From Sporosarcina sp. E16_8 (GTDB taxonomy: Bacteria; Bacillota; Bacilli; Bacillales_A; Planococcaceae), in contig NZ_JADPRZ010000002.1 of assembly GCF_017347095.1 (NCBI RefSeq), positions 62,001 to 126,000 of the forward strand: a stretch of 64,000 nucleotides of DNA, written 5' to 3'. Positions within the stretch are counted from its first letter, which is position 1. Every line of letters begins with the position of its first letter. A model generated the notes under the pieces. That model did no database searches, was not told the DNA's origin, and saw only the letters and a list, made by a program, of their open reading frames with translations. Shown piece after piece: positions 45,342 through 54,064 of this stretch. The position numbers and the translations under genes are program-made.

Positions 45342-46570
45342 TATTTTTCACCCCCCTTCTGATATTGCGTCCCGACCATTGTTGCGGGGATCATGTTTCC
45401 ATTCACCATCAGCACGTCCCCACCATCCTCTGCCGGAAGGTCAAAGAACCCTCTACCATCATTAAGCGTGTATATGCCATTGCTTACACCTTTAGTAACT
45501 GATTCCATTTGCGTTTTCAAATCGGCTCGTAAAATCACAGCAACATTGAACTTGAAGAAGTATCCATCTGAAGTCAACTTCTCACTTTGGATTTTATAAG
45601 TAATTTCCTCTTCATATTGCTTCAGAGGATAAAGAAGAGTGTCTACATAGAAAGATAGGTTCTGCGCTTCCGCACTAGCATAGCTGGACTTCTCGTAATC
45701 GTTAATCTGATTCGGCTTAATGCCGAACGCTGCCGCGATTTGTAGAGAAGAGTATTTCTTTAGTTCGAAGAATTGCGAGTCGGTTAATTTAATATCCAAC
45801 GGAACCAACTTCATTCCGAGTGGGACAGGGATAATTTTTCCTGCGTTTTTCGAACCGTTAGAGAAATCTTCAAACCCTTTTACTAGCCGCGCTTTAGCTG
45901 TAGCGTCCAAGTCACCCGTATATTCCAGGACAGCTTTACCCGTCAACCCTGTTTTATAAAGATTGTTCATGAACTTTTGGCTTTCCAAACTACCATCAAT
46001 CGTGCTCTTCAAAATATCGCGAATCGGCACCCCTGTAATGCCATCGAAGGTTGTGGACGTTTTAAAATGCATAACCTCATCACTATTGAATGTATATTGC
46101 TTATTTGTCTTGCTATCCGTGTATCGATACCATATGGAACCAACGTCACCGAACACCCCTGCATCATCCATAACGATAGATACGTCAGCACTAGGCATTA
46201 TCCACAGGTCTAGAAGTACAGGACCCTTATATCGGCACCACACATACGCATTCCCATAATGATTCCTGTTCATTTCCACCGTGGACCAGAAGGTGGTACT
46301 TGTCATATTGGGATTCGGACGCAAATTCAACATTGTATACATTTCACTTTTGTCACTTTTCACAGTGCCTTTATCAGTAGATTGATACATTTTCAAGGGT
46401 AGTTTACCGATACTTTCAGCCATAATTTTTAAACAGGCAAAATAAGTAGCTTCAGACATCTTATCTTTCGGTGAACCCGAGTCGATACCGAGCCATTCCA
46501 ACAATTTCGGGTTATTCATTTCTATTGTTTCATTCTTGAATATTTTCTTAGTCCAGTTCAGCCATTTCAT
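45341..46570 (-). CDS. Portal protein
   Basis: 409 residues from ATG at 46570, with GGAGGTGAAAAA upstream. HK97-type portal features: STTFWSTVEMNRNHYGNAYV and IAAAFGIKPNQINDYEKSSY. It forms the dodecameric DNA gate at one vertex and binds terminase. It lies directly after terL. Confidence 0.94.
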   Translation of the reverse strand: MKWLNWTKKIFKNETIEMNNPKLLEWLGIDSGSPKDKMSEATYFACLKIMAESIGKLPLKMYQSTDKGTVKSDKSEMYTMLNLRPNPNMTSTTFWSTVEMNRNHYGNAYVWCRYKGPVLLDLWIMPSADVSIVMDDAGVFGDVGSIWYRYTDSKTNKQYTFNSDEVMHFKTSTTFDGITGVPIRDILKSTIDGSLESQKFMNNLYKTGLTGKAVLEYTGDLDATAKARLVKGFEDFSNGSKNAGKIIPVPLGMKLVPLDIKLTDSQFFELKKYSSLQIAAAFGIKPNQINDYEKSSYASAEAQNLSFYVDTLLYPLKQYEEEITYKIQSEKLTSDGYFFKFNVAVILRADLKTQMESVTKGVSNGIYTLNDGRGFFDLPAEDGGDVLMVNGNMIPATMVGTQYQKGGEK

Positions 46571-46584
46571 TTTTTCACCTCCTT

Positions 46585-48282
46585 TTACCATCCCATGCTA
46601 TCTAGGAATGAATTAGTAGTTTCAACGAAGTCGATATTCTCATCACCACTCATCGCCCGATAAAAGCCATTTATAACAGCCGCAATCGGATCTATTCGTT
46701 CGGATGACTTTGACTTGTCCAACATGATGTTTTCCAGTGCATCCATACGCTGTACCGCATTCCCTACCGCCCAATTTAATACGGGATCATCGAAATGGAT
46801 TATCTTTTTGTTGAATACTTCTTTTCGGAAGTCTTTCGTAGGTGTGGACAGCTGTCTAATGTTCTGTGGAATTTCAACCATTTCAAATCCGTTGTTCGTC
46901 ATGATTTGAGCAAAATAAGTAGCGTTCCATTTATCGTAATCGATTTCTTTGATGTCATAACCTTCTTCACGGAAGTTGAGCAGATAACTTTCGATGTAAC
47001 TATAATCCACAACAGCACCTGGCGTTATTGTGATGTACCCTTGTTCGGCCCATAGCTTCAAAGGAACCTTATCCGTGTTCATTCGCTCTTGCAATTTATC
47101 TTCCGGCATAAACGAATGTTGTTTAATTGCATAATTCCCATCATTCATTTTGAATACCATGCCCACACTCGTTAAATCAGTGGTCATGGATAAATCAAGC
47201 CCTATCCAAACTGGATATTGTTTCAAATCAATTCTGGTAGATGCACGATCTTTCCATTTCGACATGTCCATGTAACCATCGTCTTTAGCGTCTACCCATA
47301 TATTCATGTTTTTTGTGAGGAAGTTTCTCATTTTTTCGGGAACGTCAAGCGCAATCTTTAATTGTCCACGCAAATAGTTCACGCCAGCATCGTATGAACA
47401 GATTATTGGATTAGCTTTCCCCCAATTCCGTTCATCTTTAATATCATCATCTTTATCCAGTTCGTTAATCATGACGAAATACCGATCGTTATCAACCGGA
47501 CTGTTAGGATCCAATATATCCGCAACATATTTATATTCCACTCGATAGCAGGGATGATTCAAATTGAAACCTGCTGTCGTAATTATCATCAGCAATGGCT
47601 GCGGTCTTGCTCCCATCCCTGAGTCGATGATGTCGTACATTTCAGAGGTTGGATGTGCGTGGTATTCATCTATAATTCCACACTGAGGACTGTATCCGTC
47701 ACCCGACTTCCTGTCTTCCTTACTTAACGCCTTTATTTCAGAACCGCTTTTAATGTGGGTGATGGTGTTATACGCTACTTTGAATCTGTCGCGTAAATCC
47801 GCGTTCCCCATTATCATTCCTTTGATTTCGTCCCATACGATTTCAGCCTGTTCCTTCTTTGTAGCAGCGCAGTATACCTCCGCATACGATTCACCAAACG
47901 CTGAACCTTCATAGCCGCCAACGGCACCAAGTGATTGAGATTTAGCGTTCTTCCTTCCAACTTGCCAAAAGGATTTATTGAAACGCCTATACCCCGTATC
48001 TTTGTGGAGCCATCCGTAAACGTTCCCGAATATGAATTCTTGTATGATATGAGGTTCGATGAATTGACCCGCAAGCACACCTTTTCGATGTTTAAACAAG
48101 CGCATCCAATCAAGGAACTTAACAGCTGACGGTTCATCAAAAAAATATGGGAAGCTTTCTGTGCCTTGTCGTGTTAAATCATCCAAAAAACGACGACATG
48201 CCCACTTGTGTTTTTCACAAGAAACAATATCGTCGTCCATTACTGATTGGCTATATTCAATTAACTTATCTAGTAGCGACAT
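46585..48282 (-). CDS. Terminase large subunit
   Basis: 565 residues. The ATPase has a Walker A-like FWQVGRKNAKSQ and Walker B CGIIDEYHAH. The nuclease domain has WIGLDLSMTTDLTS as its first acidic motif. It packages phage DNA and cuts it. An HNH gene next to terS suggests cohesive-end (cos) packaging, as in HK97-type phages, but no cos site was identified. Confidence 0.95.
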   Translation of the reverse strand: MSLLDKLIEYSQSVMDDDIVSCEKHKWACRRFLDDLTRQGTESFPYFFDEPSAVKFLDWMRLFKHRKGVLAGQFIEPHIIQEFIFGNVYGWLHKDTGYRRFNKSFWQVGRKNAKSQSLGAVGGYEGSAFGESYAEVYCAATKKEQAEIVWDEIKGMIMGNADLRDRFKVAYNTITHIKSGSEIKALSKEDRKSGDGYSPQCGIIDEYHAHPTSEMYDIIDSGMGARPQPLLMIITTAGFNLNHPCYRVEYKYVADILDPNSPVDNDRYFVMINELDKDDDIKDERNWGKANPIICSYDAGVNYLRGQLKIALDVPEKMRNFLTKNMNIWVDAKDDGYMDMSKWKDRASTRIDLKQYPVWIGLDLSMTTDLTSVGMVFKMNDGNYAIKQHSFMPEDKLQERMNTDKVPLKLWAEQGYITITPGAVVDYSYIESYLLNFREEGYDIKEIDYDKWNATYFAQIMTNNGFEMVEIPQNIRQLSTPTKDFRKEVFNKKIIHFDDPVLNWAVGNAVQRMDALENIMLDKSKSSERIDPIAAVINGFYRAMSGDENIDFVETTNSFLDSMGW

Positions 48283-48758
48283 TATAAATCACCGAATTTC
48301 CTATCGAACTCCGACTCTTCCGTTTTTTCCTTTTGAGGGATAACTAACTTCAAACGAGATGTAATGGTCAGACCCAAATCGGCAGCATATGCCCTGCACT
48401 CGTCAGAGAGAGATTTCTTTGCCCGTTGCAACTTCGTATATATATCCACATCGTCTAGTGGTTTAATCTTCCTTACAATATCAACGATTCTTTCATACTC
48501 TGATTTAGCGTCGATATATCTAGTTAACGTATCAACATCCAAGTTGCTGAAAATCTCTAATTTCATTAACTCATTTGCGATAATATCGAACTCTTCTTTT
48601 TGTTTAGCAAGCAGTCTTTTTGGTGGAGATACTTTGTCTGTATCTCCCTTTATCGTATCTTCTTGTTTTTGTCGTTCAGCAATTACCGCTTTCGTCAGAT
48701 GTTTCGCTTTACCTTTACCCAATATTACAGATAATGGTTGTTTGTTCCTTCCGGCCAT
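48282..48758 (-). CDS. Terminase small subunit (P27 family)
   Basis: 158 residues with MAGRNKQPLSVILGKGKAKH and the helical core LTRYIDAKSEYERIVDIVRK of the phage P27 small-terminase family. It recognises the packaging site. It overlaps terL by one base. Confidence 0.9.
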   Translation of the reverse strand: MAGRNKQPLSVILGKGKAKHLTKAVIAERQKQEDTIKGDTDKVSPPKRLLAKQKEEFDIIANELMKLEIFSNLDVDTLTRYIDAKSEYERIVDIVRKIKPLDDVDIYTKLQRAKKSLSDECRAYAADLGLTITSRLKLVIPQKEKTEESEFDRKFGDL

Positions 48759-48862
48759 GATTACACCTCCTTTGAAATTATTCTAAAAACGGGTTTTTGT
48801 ACGCAGAAAGGTTCCCATCGGTTTATTGTTTATTTATTTAAAACAATTTAACCCACCCCTAC

Positions 48863-49237
48863 CTACCTTTTATATATCTTTTTATCATTTGCTGTTTTAA
48901 TCGCATGACATCTGTTACATAAGGATTGTAAATTGCTCAATACATCCTTTAAATGATTTTCTTCTTTTAGTGGAACGATGTGATCCACCATATCGGCAGC
49001 AGTTACTACCCTGTTGCGTACGCAGTGTTGACATAATCCATTATCCCTCATGAGCGCTTGACCTCTTACTATCTTCCAGGCTTTCGATTGATAGAAGGCA
49101 TTCGATACTTTATCACGGGCGAACTTATCATACTCTGCATTCTTTACGGTTCGTTCAGTGGTGTGGTCTTCGCAGTAACCCGATCTTGTTAACTTCGAAC
49201 ACATTGGATAATTGCATGGTTTGAGTGGTTTCTTCAT
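48863..49237 (-). CDS. HNH endonuclease
   Basis: 124 residues from ATG at 49237. Zinc-binding CQHC and CNRCH pairs bracket the HNH motif (VDHIVPLKEENHLKDVLSNL). A second Cys pattern (CNYPMC...CEDH) lies at the N-terminus. It probably assists terminase in cos cleavage. It overlaps a 33-residue membrane-protein gene by four bases; AAGGA is about nine bases upstream. Confidence 0.88.
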   Translation of the reverse strand: MKKPLKPCNYPMCSKLTRSGYCEDHTTERTVKNAEYDKFARDKVSNAFYQSKAWKIVRGQALMRDNGLCQHCVRNRVVTAADMVDHIVPLKEENHLKDVLSNLQSLCNRCHAIKTANDKKIYKR

Positions 49238-49335
49238 GGCTTCTTGGTCCTTATAGCGAATCCCGTGATCAATAGGATAGGTATCGTTACACACGCTGTC
49301 AGTATCAATCCTATTACCATCATCACTGTATCCAT
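49234..49335 (-). CDS. 33-residue single-span membrane protein
   Basis: MDTVMMVIGLILTACVTIPI continues to a short Lys-rich tail. One hydrophobic helix covers residues 4-28. AGGAGG lies nine bases before the ATG, and the stop overlaps the HNH start (ATGA), which argues that it is translated. The function is unknown. Confidence 0.65.
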   Translation of the reverse strand: MDTVMMVIGLILTACVTIPILLITGFAIRTKKP

Positions 49336-49462
49336 TGAATCAATCCTCCTGGTTACATAAGCGAGCAACCAACGCAGATGTTAGATCACTCATCCTCTCC
49401 GGCATATAGCCTATTGACCGATACACTGTTAAGCAAGAATGACCACCACCTTTTATGTAATA

Positions 49463-49491
49463 GAAAAAGCCACCCGGCAAAAGGTGACTTC
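49463..49491 (-). terminator. Terminator of the 117-residue gene
   Basis: On the minus strand AAGTCACC pairs with GGGTGGCTT (one mismatch or bulge), followed by TTTTC. Confidence 0.65.
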
Positions 49492-49496
49492 AGCAT

Positions 49497-49850
49497 CTAT
49501 ATCCATTCAGTATCTTTTAATTTATGGAACACCTCACAAGTATCTAAGTAAGTTGTTTTTCCAGTGCGTTGCATGTTTTCGTCTAATAGTTCAACTCGTA
49601 ACTCTTGAAAACCTCGTTCATATTCGAATATATGATACGTTTCACCTTGTCCGTATTCAGCAACTACGATGTCATTTACCTCAAACGTGGGATACATTCC
49701 ATCTTTGCTTTTCACATATTCATTTGAGCAAAGTTCGTATGTCATCTGTCTTGTATTTAAACTTCGACCGTCATCTAAATAGAATTTCTCAACAAAAATC
49801 GGCTCGATTGGTGCGTCACCATAAAAATCACGAAAATTAATTTTTAGCAT
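49497..49850 (-). CDS. Phage hypothetical protein
   Basis: 117 residues, beta-rich (FEVNDIVVAEYGQGETYHIF), acidic, with no Cys cluster or membrane helix. It is flanked by its own terminator and stands between late-control and packaging genes. I do not recognise a family. Confidence 0.7.
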   Translation of the reverse strand: MLKINFRDFYGDAPIEPIFVEKFYLDDGRSLNTRQMTYELCSNEYVKSKDGMYPTFEVNDIVVAEYGQGETYHIFEYERGFQELRVELLDENMQRTGKTTYLDTCEVFHKLKDTEWI

Positions 49851-49907
49851 TAATTATCACCAACCTCGTTTTTAATTTCCTTTAATTAGTTATAACCAAT
49901 ACCGTAA

Positions 49908-49938
49908 TAAAAAGCCACACCCGATTGGATGTGACTTA
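49908..49938 (-). terminator. Terminator of the 74-residue gene
   Basis: On the minus strand AAGTCACATCC pairs with GGGTGTGGCTT (including G-U) and runs into TTTTATT. Confidence 0.75.
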
Positions 49939-49947
49939 ATAACACTA

Positions 49948-50172
49948 TTAATTTTGTGCTAACGAAATGTGGTAACTTACAATCTCACTCGTTTTAATAT
50001 ACGTTTCTCCAAACAAGTTTCCGTAATAACCCGGTGACGCCTTATGATAACCTTCTCTACTTATAACGCTGTCTTGAATATGTTTCGCAAGCTCTTCGCT
50101 AGAAGAACAATTATCATACTTTTGCAAAACTTCTTTCCCATTACTCATTGAAAATGTAACGTGAAATTCCAT
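49948..50172 (-). CDS. Small phage hypothetical protein
   Basis: 74 residues from ATG at 50172, with GGAGGTGTTAGTT upstream. VTFSMSNGKEVLQKYDN at the N-terminus is followed by a helix and a C-terminal strand (SEIVSYHIS). The fold suggests a small alpha/beta domain. It has its own terminator. The family is not recognised. Confidence 0.72.
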   Translation of the reverse strand: MEFHVTFSMSNGKEVLQKYDNCSSSEELAKHIQDSVISREGYHKASPGYYGNLFGETYIKTSEIVSYHISLAQN

Positions 50173-50471
50173 AACTAACACCTCCATCCACACTAATCAT
50201 AGCGTTAATGGAAATGATTGTCACCAACATAATTCGACATATTAAAAAAGCATCAAACAAAACCGTTCCACGGGTTCTGCTGATGCTTCCTGCCGTATCA
50301 AGAACACACACGCTACACCCATATATAGTGATAAATCTTAACTGTGACTTACCGAGTGCGCCTGATGTGTGTCCTATTATGTTTGACTGTCAATCGGTCA
50401 ATGCCGCAGTCTTTGCATCGTATGGTTACGACACATATGTTGTGGATGTAGCTATCTGCTATCTTTTCATC
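50173..50471. other. Non-coding stretch ending in a hairpin
   Basis: No credible gene on either strand. At 50242-50295 the minus strand has AGCATCA-GCAGAACC paired to GGTT-TTGATGCT, followed by TTTTTT, a good terminator. A small RNA of about 200 nt ending here is possible, but no clear promoter was found. Confidence 0.55.
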
Positions 50472-50681
50472 TCACAATACAATTATCGCACGTCTATCAC
50501 CAAATGCTCTGCCACAATCCTGCCAAAAGTCTGCCACAATCCTGCCAAGTTTTTTTGTATGGTCGAACTGTGTATTAGTAAACCCCTGTTGAAGTGCAAT
50601 CATGAAATTCATTTCTTTTGATTCTTTTAAATCCATAAATTTTAAAGTAACCGATGCCAAACGGTTTAAAAGTGTATCCAT
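50472..50681 (-). CDS. Possible small protein overlapping a 22-bp tandem repeat
   Basis: A 69-residue frame (MDTLLNRLASVTLKFMDLKE...). The ribosome site is poor (GGGG three bases from ATG). A 19-bp repeat with 22-bp period falls inside the frame and shifts phase, so the repeats encode different residues. This may be coding by chance. Confidence 0.35.
   Translation of the reverse strand: MDTLLNRLASVTLKFMDLKESKEMNFMIALQQGFTNTQFDHTKKLGRIVADFWQDCGRAFGDRRAIIVL
50508..50548. repeat. 19-bp tandem direct repeat, 22-bp period
   Basis: TCTGCCACAATCCTGCCAA at 50508-50526 and again, identical, at 50530-50548, with three bases between. It lies in the control region between the ArpU/recombinase genes and the packaging genes, so a protein-binding site is plausible. 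Confidence 0.85.
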
Positions 50682-50786
50682 AACCCCAGTTCATGTGATG
50701 TATCCTGTGGATGTTACTGACGTACTGCAACAATCTATTTTTCTTCATTTCTCTATCCCCTTTTCTATTTCACATAATGTGTCTTC

Positions 50787-51089
50787 TTACCAACCAGCTG
50801 CAGACCTTTTCTTATTCCTATTAAATAACTTCCTGGCCATCTCATGCATTTCATCCGTCGGCTTAGATCTAATTAAATCCGAAATATCCTTGGTTATCAG
50901 TTTTCGTTTACCAATCCGATATCCTTGCTCATTTAATTCCTTCGTTATCATAGTGACGTTCTCCCGTAGGACATAGAGCTTGAATACTTTCTGTTCATAC
51001 GTTTCTGCTTGATAATCCTCGACCATAACGATATATTCTTCCAACTTTTTAATGCGTTCCTTTGCTTCTGCTACTTCCACCTTTTCCAC
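50787..51089 (-). CDS. Coiled-coil/HTH-like phage protein
   Basis: 100 residues: an N-terminal coiled coil (EAKERIKKLEEYIVMVEDYQ) followed by NVTMITKELNEQGYRIGKRK, which looks like a helix-turn-helix, and a basic tail. GTG start, or a second GTG three codons later that is better spaced from GAGGTGG. It sits after the ArpU-recombinase pair where late control proteins are found. Function is inferred only. Confidence 0.7.
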   Translation of the reverse strand: MEKVEVAEAKERIKKLEEYIVMVEDYQAETYEQKVFKLYVLRENVTMITKELNEQGYRIGKRKLITKDISDLIRSKPTDEMHEMARKLFNRNKKRSAAGW

Positions 51090-51225
51090 CTCTTTCAGTA
51101 CTCTTCAATACATAGACTGTTGCACTCGCCCTTCCGCGAAAACCCTTTTGTATCAATACTTCATCACGCTTTATAAAATGACTGCACGATACACTTATTT
51201 ATGATGCAGATATAACCAAAAAAAA

Positions 51226-51768
51226 TTAAATTCTATACTTGTCCATTGCGTTATCTAATGCATCTTGATGTATGCCTATATACTTTAAGGTTATTGATGG
51301 ACTTGAATGGTTAAACAATTCTTGGAGTATAGCAACATCTTTTGTCTGTTGATAGAAATGGTATCCGAATGTTTTACGTAAAGTGTGTGTACCGATTTCA
51401 GTTAGATTGACGTGCTCTGCTGCATCTCTTAGGATTCGATAAGCTGTTGACCTATCTATTGGTCTGTTTACCCCTTGGCGGCTCTTAATGACATGTGAGT
51501 GATCTGATAACTTCTTTGCATAAGGGACAACTTCTTTTTTGATGTATCCTGGTAGTTTTACGCGCTTTCGCTTAGTCGTCTTCGTTTCTTTAATATCTAC
51601 ATGTGATTTTAATAAATCCTCTTTTTTTAAATTCAATATATCTGATATACGTAATCCAGTACTAATGCCTAATATAAAAAGAATATAGTCACGTTCATTC
51701 TTTAACTTCAAATAACCCTTCATTTGTTCAATTTTATCCGTATCCCTTATTGGTTGAACAATATTCAC
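51226..51768 (-). CDS. Short tyrosine recombinase/integrase-like protein
   Basis: 180 residues, a nearly bare catalytic domain without a core-binding domain. It has Arg in STGLRISDIL, basic KRKRVKLPG, His/Arg in GTHTLRKTFGYHF, His in LFNHSSPS and Tyr in ITLKYIG. It overlaps the ArpU gene by four bases. This ArpU-recombinase pair is common upstream of packaging genes in Bacillus phages. The role is not integration, and may be late control or DNA processing. Confidence 0.88.
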   Translation of the reverse strand: MNIVQPIRDTDKIEQMKGYLKLKNERDYILFILGISTGLRISDILNLKKEDLLKSHVDIKETKTTKRKRVKLPGYIKKEVVPYAKKLSDHSHVIKSRQGVNRPIDRSTAYRILRDAAEHVNLTEIGTHTLRKTFGYHFYQQTKDVAILQELFNHSSPSITLKYIGIHQDALDNAMDKYRI

Positions 51769-52214
51769 GTAACTGGCACCTCTTCCTTATATACCTCAAC
51801 TTTCAGAGCAAAGGCCAATTTGTAGAAAGCGCGTGATTTCAATCGGAAATAGTTTCGTTCAGACATGTTCAATGCTCCATACGTTTGATAATCAAACATT
51901 TCATCATCTTTCATATAACGCTGCACAATTATTGATCGCTCATCATGTGGCAGCCGATTTACAGCCTGAACAATCCAACCAATAAATCGTTTTCTCTCAC
52001 GGTCATAGTCCACATTTGCAATAGCGGATGACTCAGTCGATGAGCTTGGTAGTCCTCCTGGACTGTTGAGAACTAACGAATAAGCGGCTGTAATGGATGG
52101 TAGTCTGTCTAAACTTGTTTGGAGTAGGTACATTTTGTATTTTTCCAGCAACGATTCCACGGATTCCCTTGTCGCCTTGCGGTCAATCTCCGGTAAAATG
52201 AATTGTATTTGCAT
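51765..52214 (-). CDS. ArpU family transcriptional regulator
   Basis: 149 residues from the second ATG, six bases downstream of GGAGGAG. The sigma-like C-terminal half (VNRLPHDERSIIVQRYMKDD followed by MSERNYFRLKSRAFYKLAFA) is the ArpU signature. ArpU proteins control phage late/autolysin export genes. It leads the ArpU-recombinase operon just before the late genes. Confidence 0.88.
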   Translation of the reverse strand: MQIQFILPEIDRKATRESVESLLEKYKMYLLQTSLDRLPSITAAYSLVLNSPGGLPSSSTESSAIANVDYDRERKRFIGWIVQAVNRLPHDERSIIVQRYMKDDEMFDYQTYGALNMSERNYFRLKSRAFYKLAFALKVEVYKEEVPVT

Positions 52215-52260
52215 ATACATCTCCTCCTTTATGTTCTTCGGATTGCGCCACTGTCCCCAC

Positions 52261-52569
52261 TCATCTAATAATCTTCCGATTGAATTGACGCGGTTTACGA
52301 TTAATTACTTGGTGCTTAATTTTATGCCTAGAAAAGTCTCGACGATGATGCTGGCGAACGGTTACCTGTTTCTCCTCTTCAAGCTGATACCACTTAATAG
52401 CAACTTTTCTAGTTTTCACGTATATACTTCGGAAGAACTTCGCTGCTCGTTCCAAAATCTCTTTAAACGCTCGCGCAATCGGCTCAAATACCTTCAGTAA
52501 ATCATTTATCGCATCTCCAAATGTCCTGGCCGCTTCAACCTCTTCGCGCTTTTCTCGATTGATTTCCAT
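52261..52569 (-). CDS. Basic helical phage protein
   Basis: 102 residues. The N-terminal helix (FGDAINDLLKVFEPIARAFK) is amphipathic, and the C-terminal third is highly basic (RQHHRRDFSRHKIKHQVINR), suggesting nucleic-acid contact. No family is recognised. Confidence 0.7.
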   Translation of the reverse strand: MEINREKREEVEAARTFGDAINDLLKVFEPIARAFKEILERAAKFFRSIYVKTRKVAIKWYQLEEEKQVTVRQHHRRDFSRHKIKHQVINRKPRQFNRKIIR

Positions 52570-52594
52570 CGTCTTTTCCCACTTTTTTGAGATG

Positions 52595-52637
52595 AAAAAA
52601 GGACATCAAAACAGCATAATGCTGAATCGATGTCCCC
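52595..52637 (-). terminator. Early-operon terminator
   Basis: On the minus strand GGACATC pairs with GATGTCC, with an inner CAGCAT/ATGCTG stem, and runs into TTTTTTC. It follows the DUF3954-like gene. Confidence 0.87.
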
Positions 52638-52654
52638 GGTTGTTCCGTTGGACG

Positions 52655-52831
52655 CTATATTTTTTTTGAACAATTCACTTCAATGACTACAGGTTTCCCA
52701 TTTTGCCATAACACGGTTTGTTTTCCATATCCGCTTTGAGGGCACCCTAATTTCTCTATCTTACCATCTTTCACCACATAAGTCGCATTTTCAAGCAAAT
52801 TAATTTTTTCAATATTAACAACCATTTCCAT
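52655..52831 (-). CDS. DUF3954-like small phage protein
   Basis: 58 residues: VNIEKINLLENATYVVKDGK, then LGCPQSGYGKQTVLWQNGKP and EVNCSKKI. The ENA-YVVKDGK and P-SG-GKQT blocks match DUF3954 as I remember it, from Bacillus phage early regions. GGGGTGA lies four bases before ATG. The function is unknown. Confidence 0.78.
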   Translation of the reverse strand: MEMVVNIEKINLLENATYVVKDGKIEKLGCPQSGYGKQTVLWQNGKPVVIEVNCSKKI

Positions 52832-52835
52832 AGAA

Positions 52836-52973
52836 TCACCCCCTATTCATCCTATTATGCCGATCAAATTCCTCCAGTAGTTTTCGGTTGCTTAGTTTCT
52901 CCAGTCCGTCACGCGACCACATAGACCACATGAGCAGGAATTCAATTAGCTGATCACGCTCCTCCTCAGTCAT
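52836..52973 (-). CDS. BH0509-like small protein
   Basis: 45 residues: MTEEERDQLIEFLLMWSMWS, then LSNRKLLEEFDRH. The E-E-R start and short helical pair recall the BH0509 family. Start overlaps the dUTPase stop (TAATG). Function unknown. Confidence 0.68.
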   Translation of the reverse strand: MTEEERDQLIEFLLMWSMWSRDGLEKLSNRKLLEEFDRHNRMNRG

Positions 52974-53647
52974 TAATATCCATTCTCCTGTCTGTCATGA
53001 TTTGTTGCGTTCTTTTCCATGTAAGCAGATTCGATTTGATCCCATGTGAAACCTAGCATTTCGCCTAGACCAATGAATGTATCGAGTACGGATGCGTAAT
53101 CGCTAACCGTTTTATACCTAGAAAAATTGCTTATCTCATCGAATAATTGACTAAATTGCCCCGTCACGGTGATTGTTTTAGTTATCCAGGATTCGTCGTA
53201 AGGTGTCGTCATCGTGGTTTCTTTTCTCTCTAGCCCGATTGACAGGATGAAATGCAGGCAGTCAACGTATTCTTCGAGGAGTGGATTCTTCGTTCTAAAT
53301 GCATAAAGAAATCCATTTCTGCACACTGGACAATCTTCATTATTTTCTCCAAATAAGTCTTGCAACCTAGCGTCAGACTTATTAAACCTTTGGCCACAAT
53401 CTTCATCGCTACAAGAAAACTCAATTGCGTTTTTTTCTGTAGCCCCTTCTGTCGTATGAATCGTTCTGCATGGATTCTGATTATTACTCCAAAACTTAAA
53501 CCCACGCCATTCGTTCGCACATTCTCCCAATTCAACCTGTAATGCAAGAATCTTTTCGGAAAGCAAGTCGCGTTCGTCAAGTCCCTTTTTCTTGTTGATT
53601 GCTGCATCTAACACTTTTTGTATTTCAAATAACTTAGTAAGATTCAT
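52973..53647 (-). CDS. Dimeric dUTPase with zinc-ribbon insertion
   Basis: 224 residues of the all-alpha dUTPase superfamily. The metal-binding helix has ELGECANEWRGFKFWS (ExxxE), and a second helix PLLEEYVDCLHFILSIG (ExxxD). Between them, at about 80-112, an insertion with two Cys pairs looks like a zinc ribbon, absent from most homologues I know. It hydrolyses dUTP to keep uracil out of phage DNA. It overlaps the upstream zinc-finger gene. Confidence 0.85.
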   Translation of the reverse strand: MNLTKLFEIQKVLDAAINKKKGLDERDLLSEKILALQVELGECANEWRGFKFWSNNQNPCRTIHTTEGATEKNAIEFSCSDEDCGQRFNKSDARLQDLFGENNEDCPVCRNGFLYAFRTKNPLLEEYVDCLHFILSIGLERKETTMTTPYDESWITKTITVTGQFSQLFDEISNFSRYKTVSDYASVLDTFIGLGEMLGFTWDQIESAYMEKNATNHDRQENGY

Positions 53648-54051
53648 CTCGCCAGCTCCTTCGTTTTTGCACTTAACCCGTGGAACTTTTTCCGCTCGAC
53701 TAACCTTCTACTACCTATCCCATAACCCTTTACAATGGCGCGATCACTCATATTTGCGGCCTTCATTTTGCCATAAAGTTTTACCGTTAAATCTTCGAAA
53801 GAATCTTGTTTCTTGTCTATTTCCGGCATGGTCGGAATGGATTCATCCAATTTTCGTTCGGATGTTAATTTGTATAATTGTTTTCCTAACTCCCGAATCT
53901 TGATAGCCACTTGGCACATGCAATGCGACTTTTCCGAATCCGGATAACCATTCGCGGGTTCGCACACGATGCATCGGAATTTATCCAACCTATCAATTTC
54001 AGCTAAGATTACTAATCGGTCTTTGCGCAATTGCCGTTTGCACTTCACCAT
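53644..54051 (-). CDS. Phage zinc-finger protein
   Basis: 135 residues from ATG at 54051, with GGGAGGGG upstream. Cys pairs CIVC...CMC near residues 27-46 form a zinc-binding region. The C-terminal half has an HTH-like segment (NMSDRAIVKGYGIGSRRLVE). Similar proteins occur in Bacillus phage early regions next to sigma factors. Role probably regulatory. Confidence 0.75.
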   Translation of the reverse strand: MVKCKRQLRKDRLVILAEIDRLDKFRCIVCEPANGYPDSEKSHCMCQVAIKIRELGKQLYKLTSERKLDESIPTMPEIDKKQDSFEDLTVKLYGKMKAANMSDRAIVKGYGIGSRRLVERKKFHGLSAKTKELAR

Positions 54052-54064
54052 TCCATTCCCCTCC

